NCBI RefSeq assembly: GCF_000283155.1
Contig: NW_004454193.1
Location: 8,499,569 to 8,563,568, forward strand
Reading direction: 5' to 3'
From: Ceratotherium simum simum
Taxonomy: Eukaryota > Chordata > Mammalia > Perissodactyla > Rhinocerotidae
DNA length: 64,000 nt
This document shows, piece after piece, positions 40,307 to 53,200 of this stretch. Position numbers and translations under genes: made by a program. Positions within the stretch are counted from its first letter, which is position 1, and each line of letters begins with the position of its first letter. The notes beneath the pieces are model-generated. The model was given only the letters and a program-made list of their open reading frames with translations, did not search any database and was not told the origin of the DNA.

Positions 40307-41700
40307 GTCCCACCTCCAGGCAGTAGGATCTTTCTGAACGTCGCCAGCCCAATAGACTGGGAGAGGGGTTGGCTAATGATGACAGAAGAACACATCTTGG
40401 AAAGACTGACTATTGGAAGACTGATTCTGTGCTGTAATGCTTCATTACTGTTAAGTATTGATGGCTCAAAAGGAAAATCGCCTGACCCTCCTGGGACCTT
40501 TCTCCTGAAACACCCTCTTGTGCTCAGTAACCCTAGTCCTCCTCCCCAGTGAAGGGCTTAGACTTAGGGGAAGCCTCCTCCCCTCTCTTAGAGGCTTGAG
40601 TTGGGCTCCTGGAGCAAGCCCAAGTCCAGCATTCCCCGGGGCCCCTCACCAGCACACATGTTGGTGTGTCAGCATTGGGAAGAACCCACTGTCACCAATC
40701 TTTCTGGCCCAGCAGGCTCTGTGTGTCCCACCAGCCTGTTTATATGCAGCAGAGTTCAGTCCTGCAGCCTCAGTGGGGTTTGTGACTGTTTGGGAGTCTT
40801 GATCTAGGGTGTTACTTAAGCCTGCCGCCCGTCTTGAGATTTCTGAAGCTCCTACTATCCCAGCTAGTCTTGGCTGTAGGAATCACCTGAGAGCAATAGC
40901 CTTCACCTAAAAGCTACCCGGGAAAGCCAGTTCCTCCTCTTACACCTGCAGTCGTTGTATCAGTTTTCTGCTGGTTCTGATGTAGTCCCACTCTTTCTAG
41001 AATTCTCTTTTAAGCATTTTTGAAAAAATATTTTTATAGATGAACACTCAGGCTAACCTAGTGGATGTAATCTTGGAATTTCCATGATTACCCACTTAAA
41101 GATCAAAGTATTATATGCTGTGTGCTTTCTAGTTAGTGCTGTGAAAGCAAGACTGCGTTCTGTGTTGGCGTTCCTATCTTACCGGGCACCAGTGAACGTG
41201 CGCTTGTGCGGGAAGTAGGCTACAAGTGGTCTTTGTCTTACGGCATGTTCAGTGTTCGTGCAGCTTTGCTTAAAACCGTTCCTGTATAAATCAGTTCCTT
41301 AGAGTTTCTGTTGGGGTGGGGGCTCTGCGGTTCCTCCTCCTGTCAAAATCTTCCTACCAATGTGGTGTTCCACTGTCTAGCTCTGCACAAGTAGGAGAGC
41401 AAACAGCTTCACTGTCCTCTGTCTGCTTTGATTTAGTACATTGGTTTAGTATGATGTTTGATAGAACATTACTGGCCAGAAAACATGGGTGTCACATTTC
41501 TAGAAAGAAGAAAAAACATAGTAGTTCAATTTCTGGTGTGTATCTTAGACTTTTTTTTTTTTTTTTTTAAGTGAAAATAAGAATCTGGACTGACTTTTCA
41601 CTTGGCTATTCTGGTTTTAAGGAGGAGCTGTGCGCTATGTGTTTTTCTCTACTGATGTGGCACTTAACTTTTGTACCATGAGTAAAATTTGACGTGCTTT
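40307..41700 (+). other. ARL2BP: ARL2BP 3' UTR (end uncertain)
   Basis: No AATAAA or ATTAAA is visible downstream of the stop before the ERE at 42.5 kb. Candidate variant signals are TATAAA at 41285-41290, followed by a G/T-rich stretch, and AGTAAA at 41681-41686. The latter gives a 3' UTR of about 1.4 kb, close to what I recall for the human gene. A poly(T) run lies at about 41550-41568. Confidence 0.4.
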
Positions 41701-43304
41701 GCAAGAACCATCATTCTAAACGAGTCATTCCCTTTCTTTATATAGCCACTGCCACCGGGTTGTTACTGCTTTGGTCTTTCAAGCCAAAGGCACTCTGAGC
41801 CAGCTTTTCAAAATGCCCCCTATCCTGGCCTTGCTTTCCCTTCTTGCTCCTTTATAAACGGCATTGCCCACTGCACGCCGGGCCTGTTGGTCAGTCCGCC
41901 TGGTGAGAAAAGGCAGGTAGACAAGTCCAAAGATGAAATTATGAAAAATGAACAAGAAGAAAGGCAAAGTTTTTTTTTCTCCCTTTTCCACTCAGAAAAA
42001 AGCAAGCAAGCCTGTTAGAGCTTAATATTAGAGATAGGCTTTCTGATTTCTTTTAAAACAAACTAGAAATCTGTCCATCCACACAGGAAGTTACCAGGTG
42101 CCAGTGGGATGTGCTGACATTCTGCCCCTGCCTTGGGACAGCTGCATTCTCCTTTTGCTCAGGCCTTCTCCCCCACGGGAAGCAGTCTTCACCCAAACAA
42201 CAGGGTCTAAGGACTGGGGAGGCCTTGGCCTGAGCCAGAGGTAGTTGTTTGACCAAGCATGTTAACGTCTCCACCGAAATAGGCTGTGTGATAGGGTCAG
42301 AAACCTGGGGAGTCTTGCTTAGGATTTTGTTTTCTCTTAAGCCTCAAAAGAAAATGGGTTGATCTTCCTTAAAACTAAACCCTTCTTATGGCTTAATCCT
42401 GGAATGACTCTTATTATTTAGACTCTGAGACACGAGTAGAAAGGGATGCTATTAGTGTTTGCACTGGGACAACAGGCATAAACCGGGACATGGGTACCTG
42501 ACTTAATCCCCCATCCCTTCCCAATGGAGTAGCTTATCTGCAGTTGTTGTTTTTTTGGTATTTTTTGAGGAAGATCAGCCCTGAGCTAACATCTGTCGCC
42601 AATCCTCCTCTTTTTTGTTGAGGAAGATTGGCCCTGGGCTAACATCCATGCCCATCTTCCTCTGCCTTATATATGGGATGCCACCACAGCATGGCTTGAC
42701 AAGCAGTGTGTCAGTCCATGCCCGGGATCCAAACCTGCGAACCCTTGGGCTGCCGAAGCGGAGCACGCGCACTTAACCACTACGCCACCAGGCCAGCCCA
42801 TGCAGTTGTTTGAATCTAGTTACATTTTAATTGTTGCCAGTTTTTCGAAGGAGGACCAAGGGGTGCCTAGAAATGCCTTTGGCTTACTATTCTGAGTATG
42901 TTGCTCTGTGGTAGTGGAAAATGAGCTCGAGAGGACTTGGCTGCCTTCCCCTCCCTGCACATCTCGTATGGCCACTGACTTTGGTGATATGATCTCTGAG
43001 CATCACAAACTTTCAAGTTAGCTGACATTATGGAAATCTTCAGTTTAGCAACTAACTTACCTAAAGCCAGAATGCTCTTAAATTTATGCCAGGACAAATA
43101 GCGTCAACTGGGAGTGTCCCAGGCAGAGGGGCAGGCAGTTGGTCAGCCTGCCTCAGGTCAAAGGAGCGGCTGGTGGTGCGGAGTGTGGTGCGGAGTGCCT
43201 TCAGAACCAGAAGTGCCCTGACATAGGCATTGGGGACCTTGGCGTAGTCTCCCCAGCAGCTTCCTGGAGTTTATAAGCATCTATGACCATGATACCCCAA
43301 CATG
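41700..43304. other. ARL2BP-PLLP convergent intergenic interval
   Basis: About 1.6 kb between the two inferred 3' ends. Apart from the ERE at 42549-42800, nothing was identified. Confidence 0.6.
42549..42800 (-). repeat. ERE-type SINE (long-tail form)
   Basis: Reverse copy in the ARL2BP-PLLP intergenic gap; duplication TGCAGTTGTT (42539-42548, 42801-42810). Confidence 0.94.
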
Positions 43305-44167
43305 TTTTCCAAATAAGTTCCTCCATCTTTATTTTTGTAAAAAAACCCAGAAACAACAGTCATCAACAAGCACATGACAACTCACCAGGCAAGGTCTTGA
43401 CTCCCTCCTCCATGTCCCATGGGCCTAATCAGCATCAGGGAAGCAGGCGGCAGCTTTTCCCAAAGGGAATATTACAGACTGGGCTTGGGAAAGGGAGGGA
43501 AACCTGGATAGGTTCTCATCATTGAGAAGTCACTTAAAACCGATTTGCTTTAAATAACTGGCATGTTGGAAATGCAGGACAGGAAGACCATGCTGTCAGA
43601 AACCATAACCCTCTTTCTGGAGATGTCTCCACAGTGACTTGTTGGCTTGGGGGAGGGGAGGGTCGGAGTTGGGCTTTAAAGAATCAGAACGGTTTCGTGA
43701 GCTTGCTCAGCTCTCCCAGAACCAAGACTAAGATAAATACGTGTTGTTTGTTAGGCTTATTCTACGCGGGTGAGGGGCGGCAGGGCTGGAGTGCCTGTTA
43801 GTGCATTTAGTGCTGGTGAGAAGGCTGGGCCCCAGCCTGGGACACTCAAGTCCTTGAAAGACAAAGCAGAGACAGTGGGAGCCCCGTGTCCCCCGTCACC
43901 TTCTGCTGAATAAGGGGGATGGGGAGGAGGTGTCTCGGCTGTTGGCCTCTCTCCAGCCCACGCGCCTGCCAACTTGGGCCAAACCAGAGGAAGGATCCCG
44001 ATTCCTTAGGAGTGTTGGGCGAGCCCAAGTCTGATGAACAGAGAGGAGCGCGTGTAGTCCCTTCCGGGCTGAGTCCACACAGGGCTCAGGCCTCGGGCTT
44101 GCAGGGCCACCCTGTGCTGTGACCCAGCTGCAGCCTTCAGCCCCAGGGTGTGCCGCGACACGGCCGT
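43305..44167 (-). other. PLLP: PLLP 3' UTR with AATAAA
   Basis: On the minus strand a canonical AATAAA (plus-strand TTTATT at 43328-43333) lies about 0.84 kb after the stop codon and is the only such hexamer in the interval. Cleavage is inferred at about 43305-43315. Confidence 0.7.
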
Positions 44168-44284
44168 CTAGGCGTAGCCGCCAGCCATCTGACTGGTGGC
44201 TGCGTTGCTGCCCACTCCTCGCCAGGCCTGGAAGCTGAAGAAAGCGCTCGCTCCGTAGGCGATCATCACTAAACACGCGAAGAA
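44168..44284 (-). CDS. PLLP: PLLP last coding exon
   Basis: 117 nt after CTTTCAG; codes residues 145-182 (helix 4 and the C-tail) and ends in TAG. Confidence 0.96.
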   Translation of the reverse strand, partial: FFACLVMIAYGASAFFSFQAWRGVGSNAATSQMAGGYA

Positions 44285-47200
44285 CTGAAAGAGAGGAGAA
44301 GACACCAGAGCTGAGTCCTCTGCAGTGTGGCCTTGCACGGGGCAGCCTCAGACCCACACCGACAGTGAGACCTTGAGTAACGGCCCCTCAGTCAACCAGA
44401 ACCACTGCTCGGGCAGCCACACCCACTCCTGCTCAGCCATCCGCTCATTTAACAGCTGTTGGTTGGGGGGCCGATGGGTGCCAGGTGCTGGGGTGCTAAC
44501 GTCACATTCTAGTCGGGGAAACCATTAATAACCACACAGGTAAGGAATGTCACATTGTGATGAGGGCAACTGGACAATGAGCTAAGAGTGACCAAGGGAC
44601 GGGAGCTACCTTAGACACATACCAGGAATTTAGTTTTCAAAAGGCAACATTCAAAAGTCACCCTAGGAATTTTCTGGAATCAGTTCATAGCACCTATGGC
44701 CACATTCGGAAGCTCCGTGTCTCAATCCTGGTGACCGAGTTCACTGATTGCCAAACCCCAGTCTAGATCCTGCCCTACCCTGGACTTACTCGAGGCATTA
44801 CTTCACCTCTCTGAGCCTCAGTTTCCTTGTCTGTGAAAAGGGACTGGTAGCCTGGTCTCCCCACTGAGGGGTCAGAGGGTCCTGTGAGGGACTGTCTGCA
44901 GGGCCTGGCGGGGTGGGGCCTGACAGGTGGGGGTGCTGCTGTTACTTCACTGGCTGCTTGACGTGGAGCCCAAGTTTGGGCTTCACAGGAGAGCCTATGA
45001 ATACTCCAACATAGTTGCAACCAAGAGGTTCTGCATGTACCTTTTTCAAGGTGAAGGGGGTTGGGGGTCGGATAGTTTTTAACAGATTCTCCAAGGGGGC
45101 ATATGACCCAAAATCATTGTGGCACAGTGATTCACAGCCAAGTTCAACAGTTAACCCAAACTTCCATTCACCACCACAAAGTATTTCCCAAGCATTCTGG
45201 CTCCTCAAGGTTTCACTGTTAATCATGGAAGACGGAGAGTCAGCTCGGCTCCCGAGACCCGCTGAGGATTAGGACAGTATCGGGAGGTGGCAGGGCCTGG
45301 CCTCACACCAGGGAGCAGCGGGGGTCCAGGGCACAGACCTTGGTTTGGCCCGTCTCCCTGTAACTGCCGAGGGCTTCCCAGGGAACCATACTCACAGAGG
45401 CGGCTGCCCGCTGGTTGTATGGCCGGCTGCCCTTCAGGGACGTCTGGTCGACCGAAGCCGAGCAGGTGATGAAGGCCGTGATGTAGAGAACCGTGGCACC
45501 CACGTTGAATATCATTAACTGGGGGTGGAGGACGGGGAGAACAGGCTTGAGAGACAAGGCTCTTGCAGTAACTGGAACCTCCTGCTTCCCCTGGCACATC
45601 CCTTTAGCGGCCAGAACCGGGGCTGGGGCTCAGGGATGGGGATGGGGACACGTGGGTCTTTCCCACCCAAAGGGCCTCAAGAGGCAACAGTCCGCACCAG
45701 GCCAGCCCGAGGCCCTCTGAGCCGCGAGCATAATACACCTAAGGCTGAGAAGGGAGGGGAAGGATGGGAAGGCTTGAAGGGATCTGGTCAGGGGCAGCAG
45801 CAGTCCCACGAGGCAAAACCCACTCCCGACGGCAAGAGGCCGAACCAAGTCCGTCTCTGAGGGCACCAGCTAAAGAACTCTGGGCCGCTCCTCCACGGTG
45901 GCTCGGCCAAGCCCAGCCCCCCTGTTGCCACTGCAGGCCTTGGCTCTGGGGCTGGCCCGGGGGTGGCTCACATCCCTCTCTGCCCGCAGTAGGAGGAAGC
46001 TGTGTCTGCCTTTGGCCACATCCTAGGCTCAATGCCCCAGTCAAACACCAGGGTCAGGACCCAGCAGGATCCTGAGCCAGACTGGCAGAAGGGCCCTCAG
46101 CTGACCACCAGGCCTGGGGCCCATATCCTCAGCGCATGGCTCTGGAGCCGGTTAAGTGTTAGCAGAGACTGCAGACTGGTGGCCCTCAGGCACGTTTGGT
46201 TTGTCCCACAGATTTTTTTTTTGATTACCAACATTCTCAAATTAGATTTCATATGATAACCTGAAGATTTCATATAAAACCTTCAATCTTTTTTTTTTTT
46301 TTGTGAGGAAGATCAGCCCTGAGCTAACATCCATGCCAATCCTCCTCTGTTTGCTGAGGAAGACCGGCCCTGAGCTAACATCTATTGCCAATCCTCCTTT
46401 TTTTTTTTCCCCTTTTTCTCCTCAAAGCCCCAGTAGATAGTTGTGTGTCATAGTTGCACATCCTTCTAGTTGCTGTATGTGGGATGCCGCCTTAGCATGG
46501 CCGGACAACTGGTGTGTCGGTGCGTGCGTGGGATCCGAACCCAGGCCGCCAGTAGTGGAGCGCACTTAACCGCTAAGCCACGGGGCCAGCCCCAGCCTTC
46601 AATCTTAAAATACCAAGATCTGGCACCCAGGGGCCTGCACTCCCGCTAACAACAGTTGGAGCTGAGCAGAGGTGGCTCCCTCTGGACAGATGGCTGCCGG
46701 GTCCTCCAGAACGCCCTCCTGACCCTCTGGGCCTTGTAGAAGGCTTACAGCCCCCATCCCAGAAAACCCCAAGTCGGCAGTCCTAACCCAGCCTTCCCTA
46801 GATGCAGTGGGTCCAGCCTGCCCTATCTGTTAGCAGGTCCAGGAGCGTAAGAGACACTGGCCCGCCTCCATGGGCTGGGGAAGGAGCCTCCTTCCGGCAG
46901 CAGCTGCGGCTGCAGCCCCAAATCTGTGCTAAGGGACACAGAGTCCCCTCCGTCTCCAGAGAGCTTTCTTTAAGGCTCCCGGGACACGAAGCAGAGGCTG
47001 GACCCTGAGCCAGGAAGTCAGGCTGCCCCTCCTCGCCCCAGGATCTCCCCTCCGAGCCCGGCGCCCACCGAAAACACCGCCTGGCTCTTACCAGTGATGT
47101 CAAGATCTAACAAGCCCGCTCTGTCTTGAGGATGACTCACGTTTCCTTGGTTTAGAAAGTCATTGAATCCCAAACAATGCTGCCTAGTCCCAGCCTTGCT

Positions 47201-50200
47201 TGTCTTACAATCATGTGCCTGCCTCGCCGCTCTGCTCACTGAAAGCCTCAGACCCCAGCTGCGAGGGTTTTCCGGGTCAGAGAAAACCCCCAGCAGCTTT
47301 CTCTGCATCTGGCCAGGGCACTTCCATGGGCGCTCTGAGCCCTGGGTCCCGAGGAGACTGACCTGGCCAACCGCGGCTGCAGGGCCCTCACCATGTACGT
47401 GCCCGGCCGGCCGGGTAAGTCCTGACGGCTCAGCCCAGCCTCCGGGCCCAAGGCTGCCGGTCTGGGCCCAGCCAGAGTCTGCAGACCCACTGCAACACAG
47501 GTTCAAATCTGACCACTCCCCAAAAAGGAAAAATATTTTCAAGATTCCCAATGGTGTCCAGTCTCTCCATTCCACAGCCCCTCACTTCTACTCCCTCCCC
47601 GGAGAAAGTTAAGCCCGTGTCCTCCCTGGTTCACGGCTCCCGGGGCCCAGAAAAACTGGGAAGCCGAGCCATCAATCCTCGCTCCCCCACCCAGCTCTGC
47701 AGGCCAGCGAGGCCCAGGGAGGACTTCAGCCAACCCCCCACCCCGCCTCTTCTCACTTAGGGAAGGTCAGGGTGGTCCTGACACAGCTCCTCCCAGAGGT
47801 GGAGGGGTCAGCCCAGACCCCCCGCAGTGTCCCCACCCAGACTCACCACCAGCGGCCAGGGCACCATATACAACTTCATGTGCAGCTGAAACAGGTAGAT
47901 GATGAAGAAGACGATTGTCACCAGCCAGAGGAAGACAGCGACGAACATCACCCAGCCGTAGGCCGGGTACAGGTGGGACGGGGTGTCGGCAATCAGGGCC
48001 CACACCAGTAGCCCCAGCACCTGGAGGGGGCGAGACAGGGCCAGCGTCTCCCAGAGCCCCACCACTCCGCCGGAGGCCACAGACCAGAGGCCTTTGCCCT
48101 GGTGCTCCCTCTGCAGGACACATTTCTCACTGAGTCGAGAAATATTTATTTGGCTCCTACTGTATACCTCTATATACCAAGCCCTTGCCTGCTAACTCTT
48201 TCAGGTCTCGGCTGAAATAGTACATGTTCCCCGCTCCTCCAGTCTGGTTCCAGAACCGTCTTGTGTGCTCGCATGGCCCCCCAGGCACCCACCACCCAGA
48301 ACCGTAATTCTGTTTCCTTCCCCAGACTGAGCTCCCCAGGGCGGGATAACCATCTCCCTCATAGCTGTGTCCCGGTACCCAGTACAGGACAGACCTAGGC
48401 CCTGCCAGGGGCTTAGTAAAAGCTGCTGAAACACAGATGAAGTCACCAGCACATCCCTGAGAGATGGACACGCTCACAGAGTCCCAGAGGTGGGAAAAAG
48501 AAGAGCCTGTGTCCTCCTCGCGCCCCCAGGCCTCTGGGTGACCTCTGCCTGGCGCCCCAGCAAGCCCTCTCCACCTACCTTCTCTGACTCTCCTGACTGC
48601 CCCTCTATACAGGTGTTACAATCCCTACCTTACAGGTGAAACTGGGCCTCAGAGAAGCCAAGGAACCTGTCACACCGTTCCCATGTGGCAGAGTGGGCCC
48701 CAACATCCCTGCAGTGCGTGTAGCAGCTAACGGCATGGCATCTGGAGCTGACCCTCTCACTTTAAACCCTGCCTCCCAGAGCAGCTGTGTGACCTTGGGC
48801 TCGTTCACCACCTCTCTGTGCTCTGGTCCCCTCATCTGTAAGATGAGTACAGTGACCATACCTACCTCACAGGGTTACGTGGAGGACCCATGAGTTCACG
48901 TACGTAAATGAGTATATACAACAAATATGCTTTTATGATTCCCAGCTGGATGCGCTGCACCTGCCCCAGCCCTTGGGGCCACAGGGAATTCTACACGAAC
49001 AGGCTGGGGACTCCCCTTGTGGGGCCACCTGGGGGAACTCGGCAGGGTGGGGCCCAGCAGAGGGGCTGCTCTGGGGCAGGGTCCACAGAGCTCAGGGGAG
49101 GCCCACCAGCGGTACTCCCATGTGGCCATCCTGGCCTCCCCGTGCCTCTCCAACCCTGTCCTTGCTGGCTGAGAGCCCCCGCTGGGCCGTGCTCCCTTCT
49201 CCACAAGGGCACGCTCTGGAACTCCTGGCCAGCTGGGCAGGACATGGCTCTGGCTACCGAGGAGAGGGACGGTCTACGGTCTACCGTGGGGCTTCGGGGA
49301 AAGGCTCCTTTGCTGATGAAGATGCAGAGAGCTGTCCCCCTCTTCCCCTGGACGGCGTTCAGACATGTGGCACCAAGGCTCACAGCGACCTTGCCACCAG
49401 CCTGAGGTCAAGCCAACCATCACTTGGATCACAGAGAAGCAGCTCAGGGGAGAGACCCACCTCTGGCTGCTGGTTTTGGGGACAAAAAGTACTGGGGGCC
49501 ACAAGCTCCTAGACCAGACCCCGGAGAGGTGGCTGGCGCTCTCCACAGAGCACAGTCAGAGCTGGGTGCCTGCTAGGCAGCCCCCATCAGAGCACCTTTG
49601 CAGAGAACCAACAGGGAAGTTTCCGTGTCAATCCCCCAACTCACGCGGGGTCAGCACAGGAATGACCTCAGCTGAGTGGCTGGAGAGTCCAGCCCCACCC
49701 CCCAACTTTCCTTTCTCCTCTTTCTGCCCCTCCCCCCAGGAGGCTGGGGAAGGGCGCGGCCGGCGTCTCCTCCCATAGCACCACTGGGGAGGCGGAGGCC
49801 GCGTGGAGAGCTGGACTTCGGTCCTGCCTCTGCTGTGGGGGGCCCTGGGCAAGCAGCTTCCCTCTGTGCAGCTCACGTGGGCAACTCCAGCCCACCCGCC
49901 GGCACGCAGGCCCAGGAGGAACCCTGCTTTGGGCACAGTTGTCTCCAGGGCCAGCAGGGCCAGCACACAGTACCTAATGAACACGGCTCAGGAGCTATCG
50001 GGCCCCAGCTTCCTCATCCCCGGAGCAGGGGGCAGAGGCCGGCCCTGCACAGGTGCCGTGCACAAGAGGACGCGGTGGAGTCAGGGAATCTGCTCCCGCC
50101 CTTGCCGCACTGCACCCAGGGAGAGGGCTCAGCCCCAGGTGCGACGGGGAGAGCCGCGGTCTCCAGAGCTCTGCCCGCGCTCCTCCACACCCGGGGGTGG

Positions 50201-53200
50201 CTCCCGCACTGCACCCTGCCAGCCGCAGCCACCCCGTCCGCACTCTCCTCCACCCACCGCAGACAGGCTGGCGGTGGCCCGTGGGGCACACTTGTGGGGT
50301 ACACTTGCAGGACAGGAAGGTGGGACAGGCAGCAGGGCCTTGGGGACAGTCACACTAGCTGGGGACAGAGCCCTTACCAGTGAGGACCCAGAGCCAGGGT
50401 GTCTCAGCACAGCCCCCACACCCCTTCTACCCCCATGCTTAGCACACCTGCCGGAAACGACACATGGGGGGGGCGAGAGCCCCCAGGCTGGTGAGGTCAC
50501 TGTTCAGAAAAAGAACAAACACCCCTGAAGCAGCGCGGAAGCCCCCTCCCAGGTGGGGCTGGGCCTGTCAGGGACAATGATCTTTTCATTTAAGGCAGGG
50601 TCCTCACGGCCTCCAGGCCATCGTGCGCGCCTGGTTCCAACCATCTGAAAGCAAGTTAGAAAATGCCGTAAACTGACAATCAAGAAGAGACCAAGGGGCC
50701 GGCCCCGTGGCTTGGTGGTTAAGTGCGTGCGCTCCGCTGCTGGCGGCCCGGGTTCGGATCCCGGGCGCGCACCCACGCGCCGCTTCTCCGGCCATGCTGA
50801 GGCCGCGTCCCACATACAGCAACTAGAAGCATGTGCAGCTATGACACACAACTATCTACTGGGGCTTTGGGGGGAAAAAATGAATAAATAAAATCTTTAA
50901 AAAAAAAAAGAAGAGACCAAGGCGGGTTTATGTACACCTATCAATTATCGGTCTTGTTACTCACAGAGCTTGGTCACATTCACCACTCACTGCGCTCCGG
51001 CTCTGCGCCAGGCCTCAGGTAAGCACCTCCCTCTTTGATCCCCCATTGATCCCCCATAACCCTTGCATTAGGTGCCACTATTTATTATCCCCATTTTCCA
51101 AACAGAAGCTCAGATGGGGATGATCCCCATGGTCGCCTGTGGGTAAAGGGCAGAACTTGAACCCAGATCTGTCCTTCTCAGGAACCTAGGCTACTACTGC
51201 GAGTTAACGTAGTGATGTGCAAAAAATGAGGCCGCTTCAGCTGGCATCCAGGCCCTCCCGCCCCTGCCCTACCCTCCGGCCCAGCCCTGGTTTCCAGATG
51301 GGCAAGTGCAGCCTCTGGGAGATGAAACTGCTGGATAAGCAGCAGGAATTCCCAGCGTTCCTTCTGGTTTTGCTGCCCTGGCCCTGTGCCCAGGGCGCTG
51401 CCTCGGCTTCTGCCCTCGAACAAGGAAGGTCCACTCCCCCATCTGAACCAGACTGACTGGTTTCCCCCATTCCCTCTCTCCCAGCCCCAAGAATCTGACG
51501 GGAGTGACCCAGCCTCGGGCCCCAGGGACACCCTACTCAGGGCAGGGCACCCTCACACTTGCTGAGCCCTCTGCTGGCCTGGGTGGCCCTGCAGGAGCCG
51601 CTGGACCCCTCCCCCGTGCTGTGGACCCACACTCTAGCCGGAAGAAGGGGCCAGAGGGCTTGTCTTACGGTCCAGCATAGCACAGTGAACCCCCTGTCCA
51701 GAGGAAGGGGGCAGTGGTAAGTAGCTGAGGGCGCACAGCAAGGGGAAGGCCCTGACTCCCCAAGTCAGCTCCAGGGCTTTGCCCAGGCCCCAGCCCGGGA
51801 CAGCCGGCCCGCAGCTCCAACACCCCCACTCTGAGCACAGGCCTCGGCACGTGCACCTCTGGGTTCACTCAGTCAACAAGCATCTACTGAGCACCTACCG
51901 CTGTGAGAACTGAAACAGACAGAAGCCCCACTCTCAGGGCGTGCCCACTCTACCGGGGGCCAGCCAAGACCCCAGTGCAGGAGGGAGACGCACGTGGGTC
52001 GCAGGGTAAGAGCCATGGGAAAAAGTCCAGCTGAGAAGGGGGGAAAGGAAGATGGGAAGGGGGGACACTTGCGATTTTAGCAAGAGGCCAAGAAAGATCT
52101 CCCTGGGAAGCTGACATGGGAGCCAAGACCGAGGAGGGTGTGAGAGGAGAAGGGAGCGAGCCGTGTGGGGAAGAGCAGATCTCGGCCTCTATCTCTGGGT
52201 CCCTGTCTGCTGCCTACTCGGTCACCTGTCCCAGACTTTCTCTGTAGGTGTCCACGCATATATATCTGCGTGTCTTACTCTTAAAGACACACACATACCC
52301 AGAAACACCCTCACTCCTTCTAAACTCTCTGAGGTTTCCTCAGGCAAGCAGTACAAAGAGAACTGTCTGGAAATCTCGAAGGTGCAGGCGCTTTTTTTTT
52401 TTCCTGAAAACCTAAAGAGTTCAGATTAGGGATTTTCTCTTTAAATGAGGACTGTCAAGGACACATTCACGTACACCCCAGGACCTTTGCACCTCCAGAA
52501 GACTTTCTAAACAATTGAATAACAGATATTTTTGTTAAAATCACCTGCAGGACCAGAGAAGAAAGAGATTTGTCACAAATGCTGGACCAAGAGGTATGCC
52601 TCAATTCAGGTGGGTCCTAAATCAGTGACTGGTGTTCTTATAAGAAGAGGGACATTGGACACAGAGAGCCACACAGGGAGAACGCTGTGTGAAGGTGGAG
52701 GCAGAGACTGGAGTGATGTGTCTCCAAGCCAAAGAATGCAAAGGACTGCGGCTAACAGCCAGAAGGCAGGAGAGAGGCCTGGAACCAATTCTCTTTCAGA
52801 GCCCCAGAGGGAACCGACCTTGCCGACACCTTAATTTTGGACTTCTAGCCTCCAGAACTGTGAGACAATCCATTTCTTTTGTTTTAAGCCACCTAGTTTG
52901 TGGTCTTTTGTTGTGGCAGCCTTAGCAAACTAATACATCTTTCTTAGCTGCTCTTTCAATCTGCGGACGGATGTCATGATCTGATTTAACTGCCTGATGT
53001 TGGCATCAGTTCTGATGGAAGGTTGGCCTATTAACTCCCTGGGTTCCAGCTCTGGCCCTGCCAACTTACTATCTGTGTGACCTCAGGCAAGCTACTGAAC
53101 CTCTCTGTGCCTCAGTGTCCTCATCTTCAAAGTGTGCCTACACGATAGGATAGTTCTGAGATGTTAATAAGTAATATATGTAGGGGTGCTCAGACCAATG

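Noticed and set aside
49676..50528. Open frames of 235 and 241 codons in PLLP intron 1
   Set aside because: They overlap each other and others on the opposite strand, show only GC-driven Pro/Ala/Arg/Gly bias, and have no recognisable domain or splice context.
50697..50775. tRNA-like A and B boxes (gtggcttggtggttaag ... ggttcggatccc)
   Set aside because: It is the tRNA-derived head of an ERE SINE; the rest of a tRNA cloverleaf and acceptor stem is absent.
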